Source: Eubacterium_U album (GTDB lineage Bacteria; Bacillota; Clostridia; Lachnospirales; Lachnospiraceae). Taken from it: a stretch of 64,000 nt of DNA. The stretch covers positions 62,001 to 126,000 of the forward strand of contig NZ_JAODBU010000003.1 in the NCBI RefSeq assembly GCF_025336545.1. The letters run 5' to 3'. The position numbers and the translations under genes were made by a program. Of this stretch, positions 7,743 to 16,133 are shown one piece after another (the stretch's first letter is position 1; every line of letters starts with the position of its first letter). Under the pieces are notes generated by a model. The model did not search any database, was not told the DNA's origin, and saw only the letters and a list, made by a program, of their open reading frames with translations.

Positions 7743-9488
7743 TTGAGTAAAAAAATTATGTTAGGTAACGAGGCGATTGCCAGAGGAGCATATGAAGCAG
7801 GAGTTAAAGTTACTTCAGCTTATCCTGGCACACCAAGTACAGAAATTAGTGAAAATGTTGTTAAATACCCGGGGATTAAGGCTGAATGGGCACCAAATGA
7901 AAAAGTAGCTACTGAAGTTGCAATTGGTGCATCTATGGCAGGAGTTCGTTCAATGTGCATGATGAAGCATGTTGGTGTAAACGTTGCATCTGACCCATTG
8001 TACACAGTATCTTATATCGGTGTTAATGGAGGTATGGTTTTAGTTGCAGCAGATGATCCGGGAATGTACAGTTCACAGAACGAACAGGATTCGAGAATGG
8101 TTGCAAGAGCAGCAATGGTTCCTGTTGTAGAACCATCAGACAGTGAAGAAGCAAGAGTATTTACAAAGAGAGCGTATGAACTTTCAGAAAAATATGACAC
8201 TCCTGTAATTCTTCGTTCAACAACAAGACTTTCACATTCACAGGGAATTGTTAATCTTGAAGAAAGACAGGAAATAGAAGATAAGCCATATGAAAGAAAT
8301 GTAGCAAAGAATGTTATGATGCCGGGAAATGCAATTAAGCGTCATATTTTTGTAGAAGAACGTTTAAAGAGAATGGCAGAGGATGCATGTACATTAGACA
8401 TTAATAAAGTTGAATACAACGATACAAAGATTGGTGTTATTACAAGTGGTATCGTATATCAGTATGTAAAAGAAGTATTACCTAATGCATCAGTTCTTAA
8501 GTTAGGATTGGTAAATCCACTTCCTATGAAACTTATCGAAGAATTTGCATCAAAGGTAGACACATTATATGTTATAGAAGAATTAGAGCCTGTAATAGAA
8601 GAACAGGTTAAGGCTCATGGAATCAAATGTATTGGAAAAGAAATTTTTACAGTACAGGGTGAATACAGTGCCAATATGCTTAGAAAAGCAATCTTAAAAG
8701 AAGATTTAGATTTAGATACACCTGCACAGGCACCGGCAAGACCACCAATTCTTTGTCCGGGATGTCCTCATAGAAGTACATTCTCAGTATTAAAGAAATT
8801 AAAAATTCATGCAGCAGGTGATATCGGATGCTACACATTAGGAGCTGTAAATCCTTTAAATGTAGTAGATACAACAGTTTGTATGGGTGCAAGTATTTCA
8901 ACACTTCACGGTATTGAAAAAGCTAAAGGAAAAGATTTCATAAAGAACTGGGTTGCAGTAATTGGTGATTCAACATTTTTACATACAGGTGTTAATTCAC
9001 TTATGAACATGGTTTACAATCAGGCAACAGGAACAGTTATGATTTTAGATAACTCAACAACAGGTATGACAGGTCATCAGGATCACTCAGCAACAGGAAA
9101 AATGTTAAATGGTGAACCAACATACGCTATTGATTTAGTAGATTTGTGTCATGCAATCGGTGTAAAGCACGTAGAAGTTGTAGATGCATTTGATATTAAG
9201 AAATTGGAAGAAGTAATTAAGACAGAAGTTGCAAGAGATGAAGTTTCTGTTATTATTTCTCAGTCACCATGTGCATTGCTTAAGTCATTTGTGCCAAAGG
9301 GAAAATGTTATACAATTCCTGAAAAATGTAAGAAGTGCGGAATGTGTCTCGTACCGGGATGTCCTGCAATTACAAAGAATGAAGACGGAACAGTTTCAAT
9401 TGATGCAACAATGTGTAACGGTTGTGGATTATGTATGCAGAATTGTAAATTTGATGCAATTGGATTAAAAGAGAGAGGTGACAAATAA
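7743..9488 (+). CDS. iorA: Indolepyruvate:ferredoxin oxidoreductase, alpha subunit
   Basis: Catalyses oxidative decarboxylation of arylpyruvates (indolepyruvate, phenylpyruvate) to arylacetyl-CoA, with electrons passed to ferredoxin. The protein shows the N-terminal family signature (MLGNEAIARGAYEAGVK), the central TPP-binding half (CPGCPHRSTF, GDIGCYTLG, GDSTFLHTG) and a C-terminal pair of ferredoxin-like clusters (CKKCGMCLVPGCP and CNGCGLCMQNC). Start: TTG 7743, which gives MSKKIMLGNE and has AAAGGCAGG ~9 nt upstream. An ATG at 7680 would add 21 unusual residues. The stop overlaps the iorB start (TAATG). About 581 aa, normal for the family. Confidence 0.93.
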   Translation: MSKKIMLGNEAIARGAYEAGVKVTSAYPGTPSTEISENVVKYPGIKAEWAPNEKVATEVAIGASMAGVRSMCMMKHVGVNVASDPLYTVSYIGVNGGMVLVAADDPGMYSSQNEQDSRMVARAAMVPVVEPSDSEEARVFTKRAYELSEKYDTPVILRSTTRLSHSQGIVNLEERQEIEDKPYERNVAKNVMMPGNAIKRHIFVEERLKRMAEDACTLDINKVEYNDTKIGVITSGIVYQYVKEVLPNASVLKLGLVNPLPMKLIEEFASKVDTLYVIEELEPVIEEQVKAHGIKCIGKEIFTVQGEYSANMLRKAILKEDLDLDTPAQAPARPPILCPGCPHRSTFSVLKKLKIHAAGDIGCYTLGAVNPLNVVDTTVCMGASISTLHGIEKAKGKDFIKNWVAVIGDSTFLHTGVNSLMNMVYNQATGTVMILDNSTTGMTGHQDHSATGKMLNGEPTYAIDLVDLCHAIGVKHVEVVDAFDIKKLEEVIKTEVARDEVSVIISQSPCALLKSFVPKGKCYTIPEKCKKCGMCLVPGCPAITKNEDGTVSIDATMCNGCGLCMQNCKFDAIGLKERGDK

Positions 9489-10063
9489 TGGCAGATACAA
9501 AGAATATTATGATTGTTGGTGTAGGCGGACAGGGTACACTTCTCACAAGTAGAGTTTTAGGTGGAATCACAATTGAAAGCGGATATGATGTAAAACTTTC
9601 AGAAGTTCATGGGATGGCACAGCGTGGAGGAAGCGTTGTTACATTTGTAAGATATGGAGAAAAGGTAGCTGAACCAATTGTTGAAGAAGGTCAGGCAGAT
9701 GTATTAATCGCATTTGAACGTCTTGAAGCATTAAGATATGCACATTTTCTTAAAAAAGACGGTGTAATTATCGTAAATGACCAGAGAATTGACCCTATGA
9801 CAGTAGTTACAGGATTAGCAGAATATCCTGAAAACATTATTGAAAATCTTAGCAAAAAACATAAAGTAATCGCAGTAAATGCAATGGATGAAGCATTAAA
9901 ACTTGGAAATTCAAGAGTATTTAATGTAATTATTTTAGGCGTTGCTGCAAAACATATGGATTTTGAAAAAGATAAATGGATTGAAGTTATAAAAGCAACA
10001 GTTCCACCAAAGACAGTAGACATTAATATTGCTGCATTTGAAAAAGGATACGAATTAGCATAA
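9488..10063 (+). CDS. iorB: Indolepyruvate:ferredoxin oxidoreductase, beta subunit
   Basis: Gamma-type subunit of the 2-oxoacid oxidoreductase family. It begins with the typical IMIVGVGGQGTLLTSRVLG nucleotide-fold motif and contains EVHGMAQRGGSVVTFVRYG. The 191-residue length fits IorB. It overlaps the iorA stop by one base, so the two subunits are translated together. Partner of IorA in the cytoplasm. Confidence 0.93.
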   Translation: MADTKNIMIVGVGGQGTLLTSRVLGGITIESGYDVKLSEVHGMAQRGGSVVTFVRYGEKVAEPIVEEGQADVLIAFERLEALRYAHFLKKDGVIIVNDQRIDPMTVVTGLAEYPENIIENLSKKHKVIAVNAMDEALKLGNSRVFNVIILGVAAKHMDFEKDKWIEVIKATVPPKTVDINIAAFEKGYELA

Positions 10064-10092
10064 TAAAAATAAACAATAAAGAAGGTGCAGTT

Positions 10093-10923
10093 GTGATAAT
10101 TGATACACATACACACACTTTTCCGGATAGAATTGCCACCAGAGCATTAGCCGGAATGGAGAAGAGTATTGTTGATAATCATGGCTGGGATGTAAAAATA
10201 AAGGTGGCAGGAACAAGAGATGCACTTAGTGAATCTACAAAGAAAAATGGAGTAGATATTTCAGTGGTTGTTCCGGTTGCCACGAAACCAGAGCAGTCTG
10301 TGAGTATAAACGAATTTGCAGCACACACAAATGAAAAAACAAAAGAAACAGGCGTATTTTCATTAGGCGCAATACATCCTGACAATGAAGATTATAAAGA
10401 TATATTAGATGACATTAAGAAAAAAGGATTAAAAGGAATTAAGGTTCATCCTGACTATCAAAAGGTTGAATTTGATGACCCAAGATATCTTAGAATTTTT
10501 AAATATGCAGATGAACTTGGTCTTGTAATTGTAACACACGCGGGAGAAGATATAGGTTTTCCGGAAAAGATTCACTGTACACCTGATATGGTGCTTAACG
10601 TACTAAACAAAGTTAATCCTAAAAAATTAGTCCTTGCTCATATGGGTGGATGGAATTTATGGGATGAGGTAGAAGAAAAATTAGTGGGAAAAAATGTCTA
10701 TTTTGACACGGCTTTTTCTTTTGAAAAAGGTATTCCCCACTTAGAAAAAGAACAATTTTTAAGAATTGTTGAAAAACATGGTGCAGATAAAATTTTATTT
10801 GCAACAGACAGTCCGTGGTCTGATCAGGGATATACACTTGAAAGATTAAAAGAATTTGGAATGTCTGAAGAAGCATTGAACCTTATATTAGGGGAAAATG
10901 CAAAAAAACTATTTGAATTTTAA
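10093..10923 (+). CDS. Amidohydrolase-family metal-dependent hydrolase
   Basis: TIM-barrel amidohydrolase (amidohydrolase_2 type). It begins MIIDTHTHTFP with an HxH metal-binding pair, then GIKVHPDYQ, VTHAGEDIG, LAHMGG and FATDSPWSD near the C-terminus. GTG start behind GAAGGTG. It is sandwiched between iorAB and an acyl-CoA synthetase with 29- and 12-nt gaps, so it likely acts in the same aromatic or branched acyl pathway. Substrate not predictable from sequence. Confidence 0.8.
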   Translation: MIIDTHTHTFPDRIATRALAGMEKSIVDNHGWDVKIKVAGTRDALSESTKKNGVDISVVVPVATKPEQSVSINEFAAHTNEKTKETGVFSLGAIHPDNEDYKDILDDIKKKGLKGIKVHPDYQKVEFDDPRYLRIFKYADELGLVIVTHAGEDIGFPEKIHCTPDMVLNVLNKVNPKKLVLAHMGGWNLWDEVEEKLVGKNVYFDTAFSFEKGIPHLEKEQFLRIVEKHGADKILFATDSPWSDQGYTLERLKEFGMSEEALNLILGENAKKLFEF

Positions 10924-10935
10924 TGAGGTAGAGAA

Positions 10936-12570
10936 ATGCCAATCACAGAGATTTTAGAGAAGAACGCAAAAGAATACGGAAAAGATGTCTGTTTAGTAGA
11001 AATTAATCCGGACTTGCAGGAAAAGAAAAGAGTAACATGGAGAGATTACGAATTAATCGAATCCAATCCAATGTGTCAGTATAGAAGAGAAATTACATGG
11101 CACGTATTTAACGAAAAAGCAAACCGTTTCGCAAATCTGCTTATTAGCAGAGGAATTAAGAAAGGCGACAAAGTAGCAATTCTTTTAATGAACTGCTTAG
11201 AATGGCTTCCAATTTATTTTGGAATTTTAAAGGCAGGAGCTTTGGCTGTCCCATTAAATTTCAGATACGCAGCAGACGAAATAAAATACTGTGTTGAACT
11301 TGCAGAAGTAGATGTATTAGTATTTGGACCTGAATTTACAGGCCGTGTAGAAGAAATCGTTGATGAAATTGATGAAAAGAGAATTTTATTCTATGTAGGT
11401 GGTGACTGCCCAACATTTGCTGAAGATTATGATAAGTTAGCAGCAAATTGCCCAAGCTATTCACCTGACATTAAATTAACAGATGATGATTATGCGGCAA
11501 TTTACTTTTCATCTGGAACAACAGGTTTCCCTAAAGCTATTTTACATAAACACAGAAGTTTAATGCATGCAGCAAAAGTTGAACAGAAACATCATGGACA
11601 GACTAAGGATGATGTATTCCTTTGCATTCCTCCACTTTACCATACAGGCGCAAAAATGCACTGGCTTGGAAGTTTTCTTGTGGGAGGCAAGGCAGTATTG
11701 CTTAAAGGTGTTACACCAAAGACTATTCTTGAAACAGTGTCAAATGAGCAGTGTACAATTGTGTGGCTTTTAGTACCATGGGCTCAGGATATTTTGCTTG
11801 CAATAGAAAAAGGCGATGTTAAGCTTGAAGATTATAAATTAGACCAGTGGAGACTTATGCATATTGGTGCACAGCCGGTTCCACAGAGCTTAATTAAAAA
11901 ATGGAAAACAATTTTCCCTCATCATCAGTATGACACTAACTACGGTCTTAGTGAATCAATTGGACCTGGTGCTGTACATTTAGGAGTCGAAAATATTGAC
12001 CATGTTGGTGCAATCGGTGTTCCGGGATATGGATGGGAAGTTAAGATTGTGGATGAAAATGGTGTAGAAGTTAAGCAGGGAGATGTCGGTGAATTAATCC
12101 TTAAAGGACCTGGTGTAATGGAATGCTATTACAACGACCCTAAGGCAACAGCAGAAACGCTTAAAGATGGTTGGTTATACACAGGAGATATGGCTGAGCA
12201 GGATAGTGAGGGATTTATATACCTTGTAGACAGAAAGAAAGACGTTATAATTTCCGGTGGTGAAAATATTTATCCGGTTCAGATAGAAAACTTCTTAAGC
12301 AAACATCCTGATATTAAGGATGTAGCTGTAATAGGTATTGCTGATACAAGATTAGGTGAAATATCAGCTGCAATTATTGAATTGAAACCAGGTGTAGCAA
12401 CAACAGAAGAAGATATTAATAATTTCTGTAAGGAACTTCCACGTTACAAGAGACCTAGAAAAATTATTTTTGCGGATGTACCTAGAAATCCAACAGGTAA
12501 GATTGAAAAACCTAAGTTAAGACATATGTATAACAGCGAAAACTTAGTAGATGCCCAGAACAGAGCGTAA
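10936..12570 (+). CDS. AMP-forming acyl-CoA synthetase
   Basis: Member of the ANL superfamily (acyl/aryl-CoA ligases). It contains the ATP/AMP signature YFSSGTTGFPKAI (~190), the YGLSE motif, YTGDMAEQDSEGF, DRKKDVIISGGENIYP and the C-terminal catalytic Lys region (NPTGKIEKPKL). 544 aa is typical. It is last in the ior operon. It may convert arylacetates or fatty acids to CoA thioesters, or run in reverse on IorAB products. The direction and substrate are inference. Confidence 0.85.
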   Translation: MPITEILEKNAKEYGKDVCLVEINPDLQEKKRVTWRDYELIESNPMCQYRREITWHVFNEKANRFANLLISRGIKKGDKVAILLMNCLEWLPIYFGILKAGALAVPLNFRYAADEIKYCVELAEVDVLVFGPEFTGRVEEIVDEIDEKRILFYVGGDCPTFAEDYDKLAANCPSYSPDIKLTDDDYAAIYFSSGTTGFPKAILHKHRSLMHAAKVEQKHHGQTKDDVFLCIPPLYHTGAKMHWLGSFLVGGKAVLLKGVTPKTILETVSNEQCTIVWLLVPWAQDILLAIEKGDVKLEDYKLDQWRLMHIGAQPVPQSLIKKWKTIFPHHQYDTNYGLSESIGPGAVHLGVENIDHVGAIGVPGYGWEVKIVDENGVEVKQGDVGELILKGPGVMECYYNDPKATAETLKDGWLYTGDMAEQDSEGFIYLVDRKKDVIISGGENIYPVQIENFLSKHPDIKDVAVIGIADTRLGEISAAIIELKPGVATTEEDINNFCKELPRYKRPRKIIFADVPRNPTGKIEKPKLRHMYNSENLVDAQNRA

Positions 12571-12603
12571 AAGGGTAAATAATTAAATAAATTAAGATAA
12601 TGC

Positions 12604-12652
12604 GAAAAGGCATAGCCCATAGAATTAAATTCATGAGTTGTGCCTTTTTTTG
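12604..12652 (+). terminator. Intrinsic terminator of the ior operon
   Basis: AAAGGCA...TGCCTTT stem with further pairing inside and a run of seven T. Confidence 0.85.
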
Positions 12653-12789
12653 GCTCTTAAAATTTATGAATAAACAGAACATATTATATCAAATCAAATA
12701 TAACGGCAAACAATATATTGACACACAAAGTATTAGAGAGTAATATATGTATATATCAAAGGGACAATATAATTTATAGGAGGAGCGAT

Positions 12790-13143
12790 ATGAAAAAGTA
12801 TTTGGCGGGAATTACAAGTGCAATTGCAACACTAGCATGTATTTTGGCAAACTATCTGGTGAGACTTGTTAATAAGGAAGTTTCAATGTCTTATAAGGCA
12901 TGGGAAGGAATAGGAAAAGAGATTATTATTTACATAGTCTTAGGATTGATTATTGGATATAATATTTATGTATTAAGCAAAAATATTAAGAATAATACAA
13001 TCACAATAATAGTTGCCGTAATTGTTAACATAGTAATTGCAGCTATTATGTTTTATTGGTGGGATCAGGTATGGACAATAGTTTTATTAGTGGGAAGTTA
13101 TTTAACACTATTATTAACAAAGATAATTGAAAAAGAAGCATAA
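12790..13143 (+). CDS. Small polytopic membrane protein
   Basis: 117 residues with about four hydrophobic helices (roughly 5-25, 40-58, 72-90, 95-112) and a Lys/Glu tail. The ATG at 12790 is chosen because it follows AGGAGGAGCGAT; the in-frame ATG at 12718 lacks a ribosome site and adds polar residues. No family recognised. It stands alone, with a terminator before and a large hairpin after it. Confidence 0.65.
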   Translation: MKKYLAGITSAIATLACILANYLVRLVNKEVSMSYKAWEGIGKEIIIYIVLGLIIGYNIYVLSKNIKNNTITIIVAVIVNIVIAAIMFYWWDQVWTIVLLVGSYLTLLLTKIIEKEA

Positions 13144-13148
13144 ATAAT

Positions 13149-13221
13149 AAAAGCGATAGAGTTCTGATATGAATCCACAACACAAGTTGAGATAATATCA
13201 TTAATTCTATCGCTTTTATAT
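13149..13221 (+). terminator. Long rod-like hairpin / terminator
   Basis: A perfect 12-bp stem AAAAGCGATAGA / TCTATCGCTTTT (13149-13160/13206-13217) encloses nested short stems (TGATAT/ATATCA, CAAC/GTTG). The T-rich end (TTTTATATTT) suggests termination. The branched 45-nt apex is longer than usual. Confidence 0.6.
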
Positions 13222-13246
13222 TTAAAGGAAAGAGGAGGACACAGAG

Positions 13247-13432
13247 ATGAGAAAAAGAAGATGCAAATGGGGAATTTGTTTCACTGCTTTATTAGTATGT
13301 GTAATGAGTGCAAGTGTTTTTGCGGCAACAGCTAGTAGAACAACTGTATATGCAGATTCAGAAGATAAATCGATTCAACTGGAGTACAGATGCTATGATA
13401 CAGAAAAAGATAGAGGAATAATTATGGATTAA
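13247..13432 (+). CDS. Small secreted peptide (61 aa), function unknown
   Basis: Strong ribosome site AGAGGAGGAC. Residues 1-27 form a clear signal peptide (Arg/Lys n-region, hydrophobic core, SVFAATA cleavage-like site). Only ~33 mature residues remain, ending CYDTEKDRGIIMD, with one cysteine. No cleavage/export partner is adjacent. It could be a small secreted peptide or the truncated 5' end of a longer protein. Confidence 0.5.
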   Translation: MRKRRCKWGICFTALLVCVMSASVFAATASRTTVYADSEDKSIQLEYRCYDTEKDRGIIMD

Positions 13433-13436
13433 ATAT

Positions 13437-13488
13437 AGAAGAGGCAGTTGCGTCTGTGATTAAATCACTAAAGCAACTGCCTCTTCTT
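13437..13488. terminator. Bidirectional terminator
   Basis: AGAAGAGGCAGTTGC pairs with GCAACTGCCTCTTCT across a 21-nt loop. It separates convergent genes at 13432 and 13535. Confidence 0.75.
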
Positions 13489-13534
13489 AGATAAGTATAT
13501 TACTGCCGGATTATTCCGGTAATATTATTCAATT

Positions 13535-14248
13535 TTATTTAAACTGGTGATTCTGTATCTGTAATCTGCATCCTGGTACATAACCACTGAAATATAAGTA
13601 ACTGCTCATATCAATAGTTTTACTATTGTATGAAACTGTATTGTCTCCATTTAAAACATCTTTAGCAGCTTTAATGCAGTCAGAATTTAAATTACCGCTG
13701 TCATATAATGATAATGATCTGCTAAGAGAACCATTTCTTGCAGGAGTAAACTGTCCACTCTGGTAAACAACTCCACTAACTGTGTTAGGGAAGAGAGTAG
13801 ATCTTACTCTGTTCATAACTACAATTCCTACAGCTTTCTTACCGGCATAAACCTGATTGCCTGATTCACTGTAAATAATTGAAGAAAGCATTCTTAAATC
13901 ACTGCTGTTGTAACGATTCTTAACTATTATATTAACTGTTCCGTAAGTTGAACCATTAACTTTACTTGTTATTGTAATTGTTGCCTTGCCGGCCTTTAAA
14001 CCGGTAACAGTACCTTTCTTTGAAACCTTGGCAACCTTTTTGTTACTTGATTTAAAAGAATAGTAATCAACATTATTACCATTGCTTTTTAAAAGTTTCT
14101 TTATCTTGTATGTCTTATTTACCTTAACTGTCTTCGTAATACTTATCTGTGATTTGTTTGTTGAATTAATATCTGCGTTTACCATTGTAATGCTTGATGC
14201 AATAAGCATAAATGCTATCATTAGTAAACTATAAATCTTTAATTTCAC
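13535..14248 (-). CDS. SleB-family cell wall hydrolase with Big_2 domain (paralogue A)
   Basis: The signal peptide (KLKIYSLLMIAFMLIASS...VNA) is followed by a Big_2 Ig-like domain (KKVAKVSKKGTVTGLKAGKATITI) and a C-terminal cell wall hydrolase/SleB domain (IIYSESGNQ with the presumed catalytic Glu; GVVYQSGQFTPARNGSL). The family cleaves peptidoglycan and is known from spore germination and wall turnover. Start: GTG 14248, spaced 5 nt from GGAGG; an upstream TTG would overlap the ribosome site. Closely related to the 16134-16946 gene, with the same promoter architecture. Confidence 0.82.
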   Translation of the reverse strand: MKLKIYSLLMIAFMLIASSITMVNADINSTNKSQISITKTVKVNKTYKIKKLLKSNGNNVDYYSFKSSNKKVAKVSKKGTVTGLKAGKATITITSKVNGSTYGTVNIIVKNRYNSSDLRMLSSIIYSESGNQVYAGKKAVGIVVMNRVRSTLFPNTVSGVVYQSGQFTPARNGSLSRSLSLYDSGNLNSDCIKAAKDVLNGDNTVSYNSKTIDMSSYLYFSGYVPGCRLQIQNHQFK

Positions 14249-14283
14249 AACTACCTCCAAATGTTACGCTTATATTTTACAAA

Positions 14284-14300
14284 TGTTACAAATTTGTTAC
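14284..14300 (-). promoter_or_regulatory. Direct-repeat operator TGTTAC-N5-TGTTAC
   Basis: Two TGTTAC hexamers with 11-bp spacing lie just downstream of the -10 of hydrolase A. This fits the published WalR/YycF consensus (TGTWAH-N5-TGTWAH), a regulator of wall hydrolases. The same place before hydrolase B holds TATTAC-N5-TATTAC. Binding by a WalR-like protein is inferred. Confidence 0.55.
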
Positions 14301-14308
14301 GTTTATTA

Positions 14309-14337
14309 ATAATGCCTTAAAAAACAGTTTTTGTCAA
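14309..14337 (-). promoter_or_regulatory. Promoter of hydrolase A
   Basis: On the minus strand: TTGACA (14332-14337), a 17-nt spacer, CATTAT (14309-14314). The block TTTTAAGGCATTATTAATA is shared with the hydrolase B promoter. Confidence 0.65.
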
Positions 14338-14582
14338 GGGTTTTCTTAAAGGAATAATATGACAAACCGTAATAAATAATAAAAAATGAGAACAAAAACG
14401 AAAAAAATCGAATTAATTTGTTACGGTTTGTAACATTTGAAAATGGAATATATAGTGAATGAAAAGAGTGGTTCATACAAGTACTTGATGAAAATGCAAT
14501 ATATCATATTTTAAGTTGCAATGACTCATAAAATTTATTTATAATAAGAAAAATTTTTTGGATATTGTAACATTTATGCTAA
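14338..14582. other. Divergent intergenic region between hydrolase A and MATE gene
   Basis: It contains a 9-bp inverted repeat AAACCGTAA (14364-14372) / TTACGGTTT (14421-14429). Its TTACGG core matches the site cluster at 7074-7409. TGTTAC and TGTAAC half-sites also occur near 14420-14436. No coding potential. Confidence 0.45.
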
Positions 14583-14611
14583 TTGACAAATATAAAATTA
14601 TATGTTACTTT
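14583..14611 (+). promoter_or_regulatory. Promoter of the MATE gene leader
   Basis: TTGACA (14583-14588), a 17-nt spacer, TACTTT (14606-14611), a short distance upstream of the riboswitch candidate. Confidence 0.55.
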
Positions 14612-14629
14612 TTTCAGAAGAAAAGTATA

Positions 14630-14716
14630 TAAATTAACTGCCACCGGGTAGTAGCGTATAACGCTGGAGTTCATATCGTTAGGTCTTTGAAGATATGAAG
14701 TTCCGGCGATTTTTTT
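14630..14716 (+). promoter_or_regulatory. Probable guanidine-IV (mepA motif) riboswitch with terminator
   Basis: The leader holds CTGCCACCGGGTAGTAGCG, a small hairpin AGCGT-ATA-ACGCT (14653-14665) and a long terminator hairpin. In the terminator CGCTGGA (14662-14668) plus TTCATATC pairs with GATATGAA plus TTCCGGCG, followed by T7 (14710-14716). The small hairpin and the terminator share bases 14662-14665, so they exclude each other, the layout of a transcriptional switch. A MATE exporter follows 98 nt later. Guanidine-IV RNAs are known upstream of MATE (mepA) genes in Clostridia. The class assignment rests on my recall of the motif and context; no covariance search was run. Confidence 0.7.
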
Positions 14717-14813
14717 GTAATAAATAACAGAAGAAAATAGTGGACGGCAGAATTTGTGTAATAAAAGAATAATGAAATGCTAAACAATATTTTTAAAATA
14801 GAAAGAGGGAATA

Positions 14814-16103
14814 ATGAACAGAAACTTAAAAGAATTTATTAAATATACAGTTTTTAATGTTTTAGGAATGATAGGGTTGTCATGCTATATATTAGCAGAT
14901 ACTTTCTTTATATCATTTGGACTAGGTGCAAATGGACTTGCGGCTCTAAATTTGGCACTGCCGGTTTACAGCGTTATTAACGGAAGTGGGTTAATGCTTG
15001 GAATAGGTGGAGCTACTAAATATGCAATAATGAAAAATCAGGGAAATAAGAAGTATAATGAAAGTTTTATGAATACAGTGTTTATGGCAATCGTTATTGG
15101 AATAATATTTTTCTTAACAGGGATTATTTTTTCGGGAAATATAGCAACGCTGTTGGGGGCAAATAAACAGGTTTACCATATGACATCTATTTATTTAAAA
15201 GTTCTTCTCATGTTTGGTCCGGCATTTGTATTAAATAATGTAATGAATGCATTTGTTAGAAATGATGGAAATCCCAAACTTTCTATGATAGCAATGTTAG
15301 TAGGTAGTTTTGGCAATATTATTTTAGATTATTTATTGGTAATTAAATTTAGCATGGGAATGTTTGGAGCTGTCCTTGCAACCGGATTTTCGCCGATTAT
15401 GGGACTTATGGTGTTATCGGGACATATTGTTTCAGAGAATAGCAACATTAAATTTAAAGTAGCAAAAATAAGAGCGTCATTTATTAAATCAATCATAATG
15501 CTTGGAATTCCTTCGTTTGTTGCAGAAATGTCATCAGGCATAGTGATTTTTGTGTTTAATATAATTATATTAGGCTTACAGGGAAATGTAGGGGTGGCAG
15601 CATATGGTGTTATTGCAAATTTAGCCCTTGTAGTGATTTCAATTTACACAGGTGTAGCACAGGGAAGCCAACCTTTGTTTAGTGCGGCATATGGGAAAAA
15701 TGACAAGAAGATGCAGAAACAGTTATTTAAATATGCAATTACTGCTGTAACTTTGATTTCTATAGTAATATATGCAGTTATTTTGTTATTTGCAAATCCA
15801 ATTACTTCTATATTTAATGGCGAAGGAAATATGCAGCTTCAGGCTATAGCAGTTAAAGGAATGTATTTATACTTTACTTCAATTTTATTTATTGGAATGA
15901 ATATTGTGATGGCTACTTATTTTGCTGCAAGAGAAAAAGTAATTCCTTCATATATAATATCTTTTGGCAGAGGGTTTGTGGTTATAATTCCAATGGCGTT
16001 TATAATGAGTTTTCTATGGAAAATGACAGGTGTATGGCTGGCAATGACTGTAACTGAGGGAATAATTGCTGCTGTCGGAGTGGCACTAATAAAAAAAGCT
16101 TAG
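14814..16103 (+). CDS. MATE-family efflux transporter
   Basis: 429-residue polytopic protein with two internally related halves typical of MatE transporters (cation-coupled antiporters for drugs, dyes or guanidine-like compounds). About 12 hydrophobic helices are visible from MIGLSCYILADTFFISFGLG to the C-terminus. Ribosome site AGAGGG. The riboswitch-like leader just upstream suggests ligand-induced expression, with guanidine or a related cation as candidate cargo. It is flanked on both sides by minus-strand wall hydrolase paralogues. Confidence 0.9.
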   Translation: MNRNLKEFIKYTVFNVLGMIGLSCYILADTFFISFGLGANGLAALNLALPVYSVINGSGLMLGIGGATKYAIMKNQGNKKYNESFMNTVFMAIVIGIIFFLTGIIFSGNIATLLGANKQVYHMTSIYLKVLLMFGPAFVLNNVMNAFVRNDGNPKLSMIAMLVGSFGNIILDYLLVIKFSMGMFGAVLATGFSPIMGLMVLSGHIVSENSNIKFKVAKIRASFIKSIIMLGIPSFVAEMSSGIVIFVFNIIILGLQGNVGVAAYGVIANLALVVISIYTGVAQGSQPLFSAAYGKNDKKMQKQLFKYAITAVTLISIVIYAVILLFANPITSIFNGEGNMQLQAIAVKGMYLYFTSILFIGMNIVMATYFAAREKVIPSYIISFGRGFVVIIPMAFIMSFLWKMTGVWLAMTVTEGIIAAVGVALIKKA

Positions 16104-16127
16104 ACCTTAAAGGCCTAAGCTTTTTTA
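16093..16127. terminator. Bidirectional terminator overlapping the MATE stop codon
   Basis: AAAAAAGCTTAG pairs with CTAAGCTTTTTT around ACCTTAAAGGC. It serves both the MATE gene and the convergent hydrolase B. Confidence 0.85.
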
Positions 16128-16133
16128 TATAAA

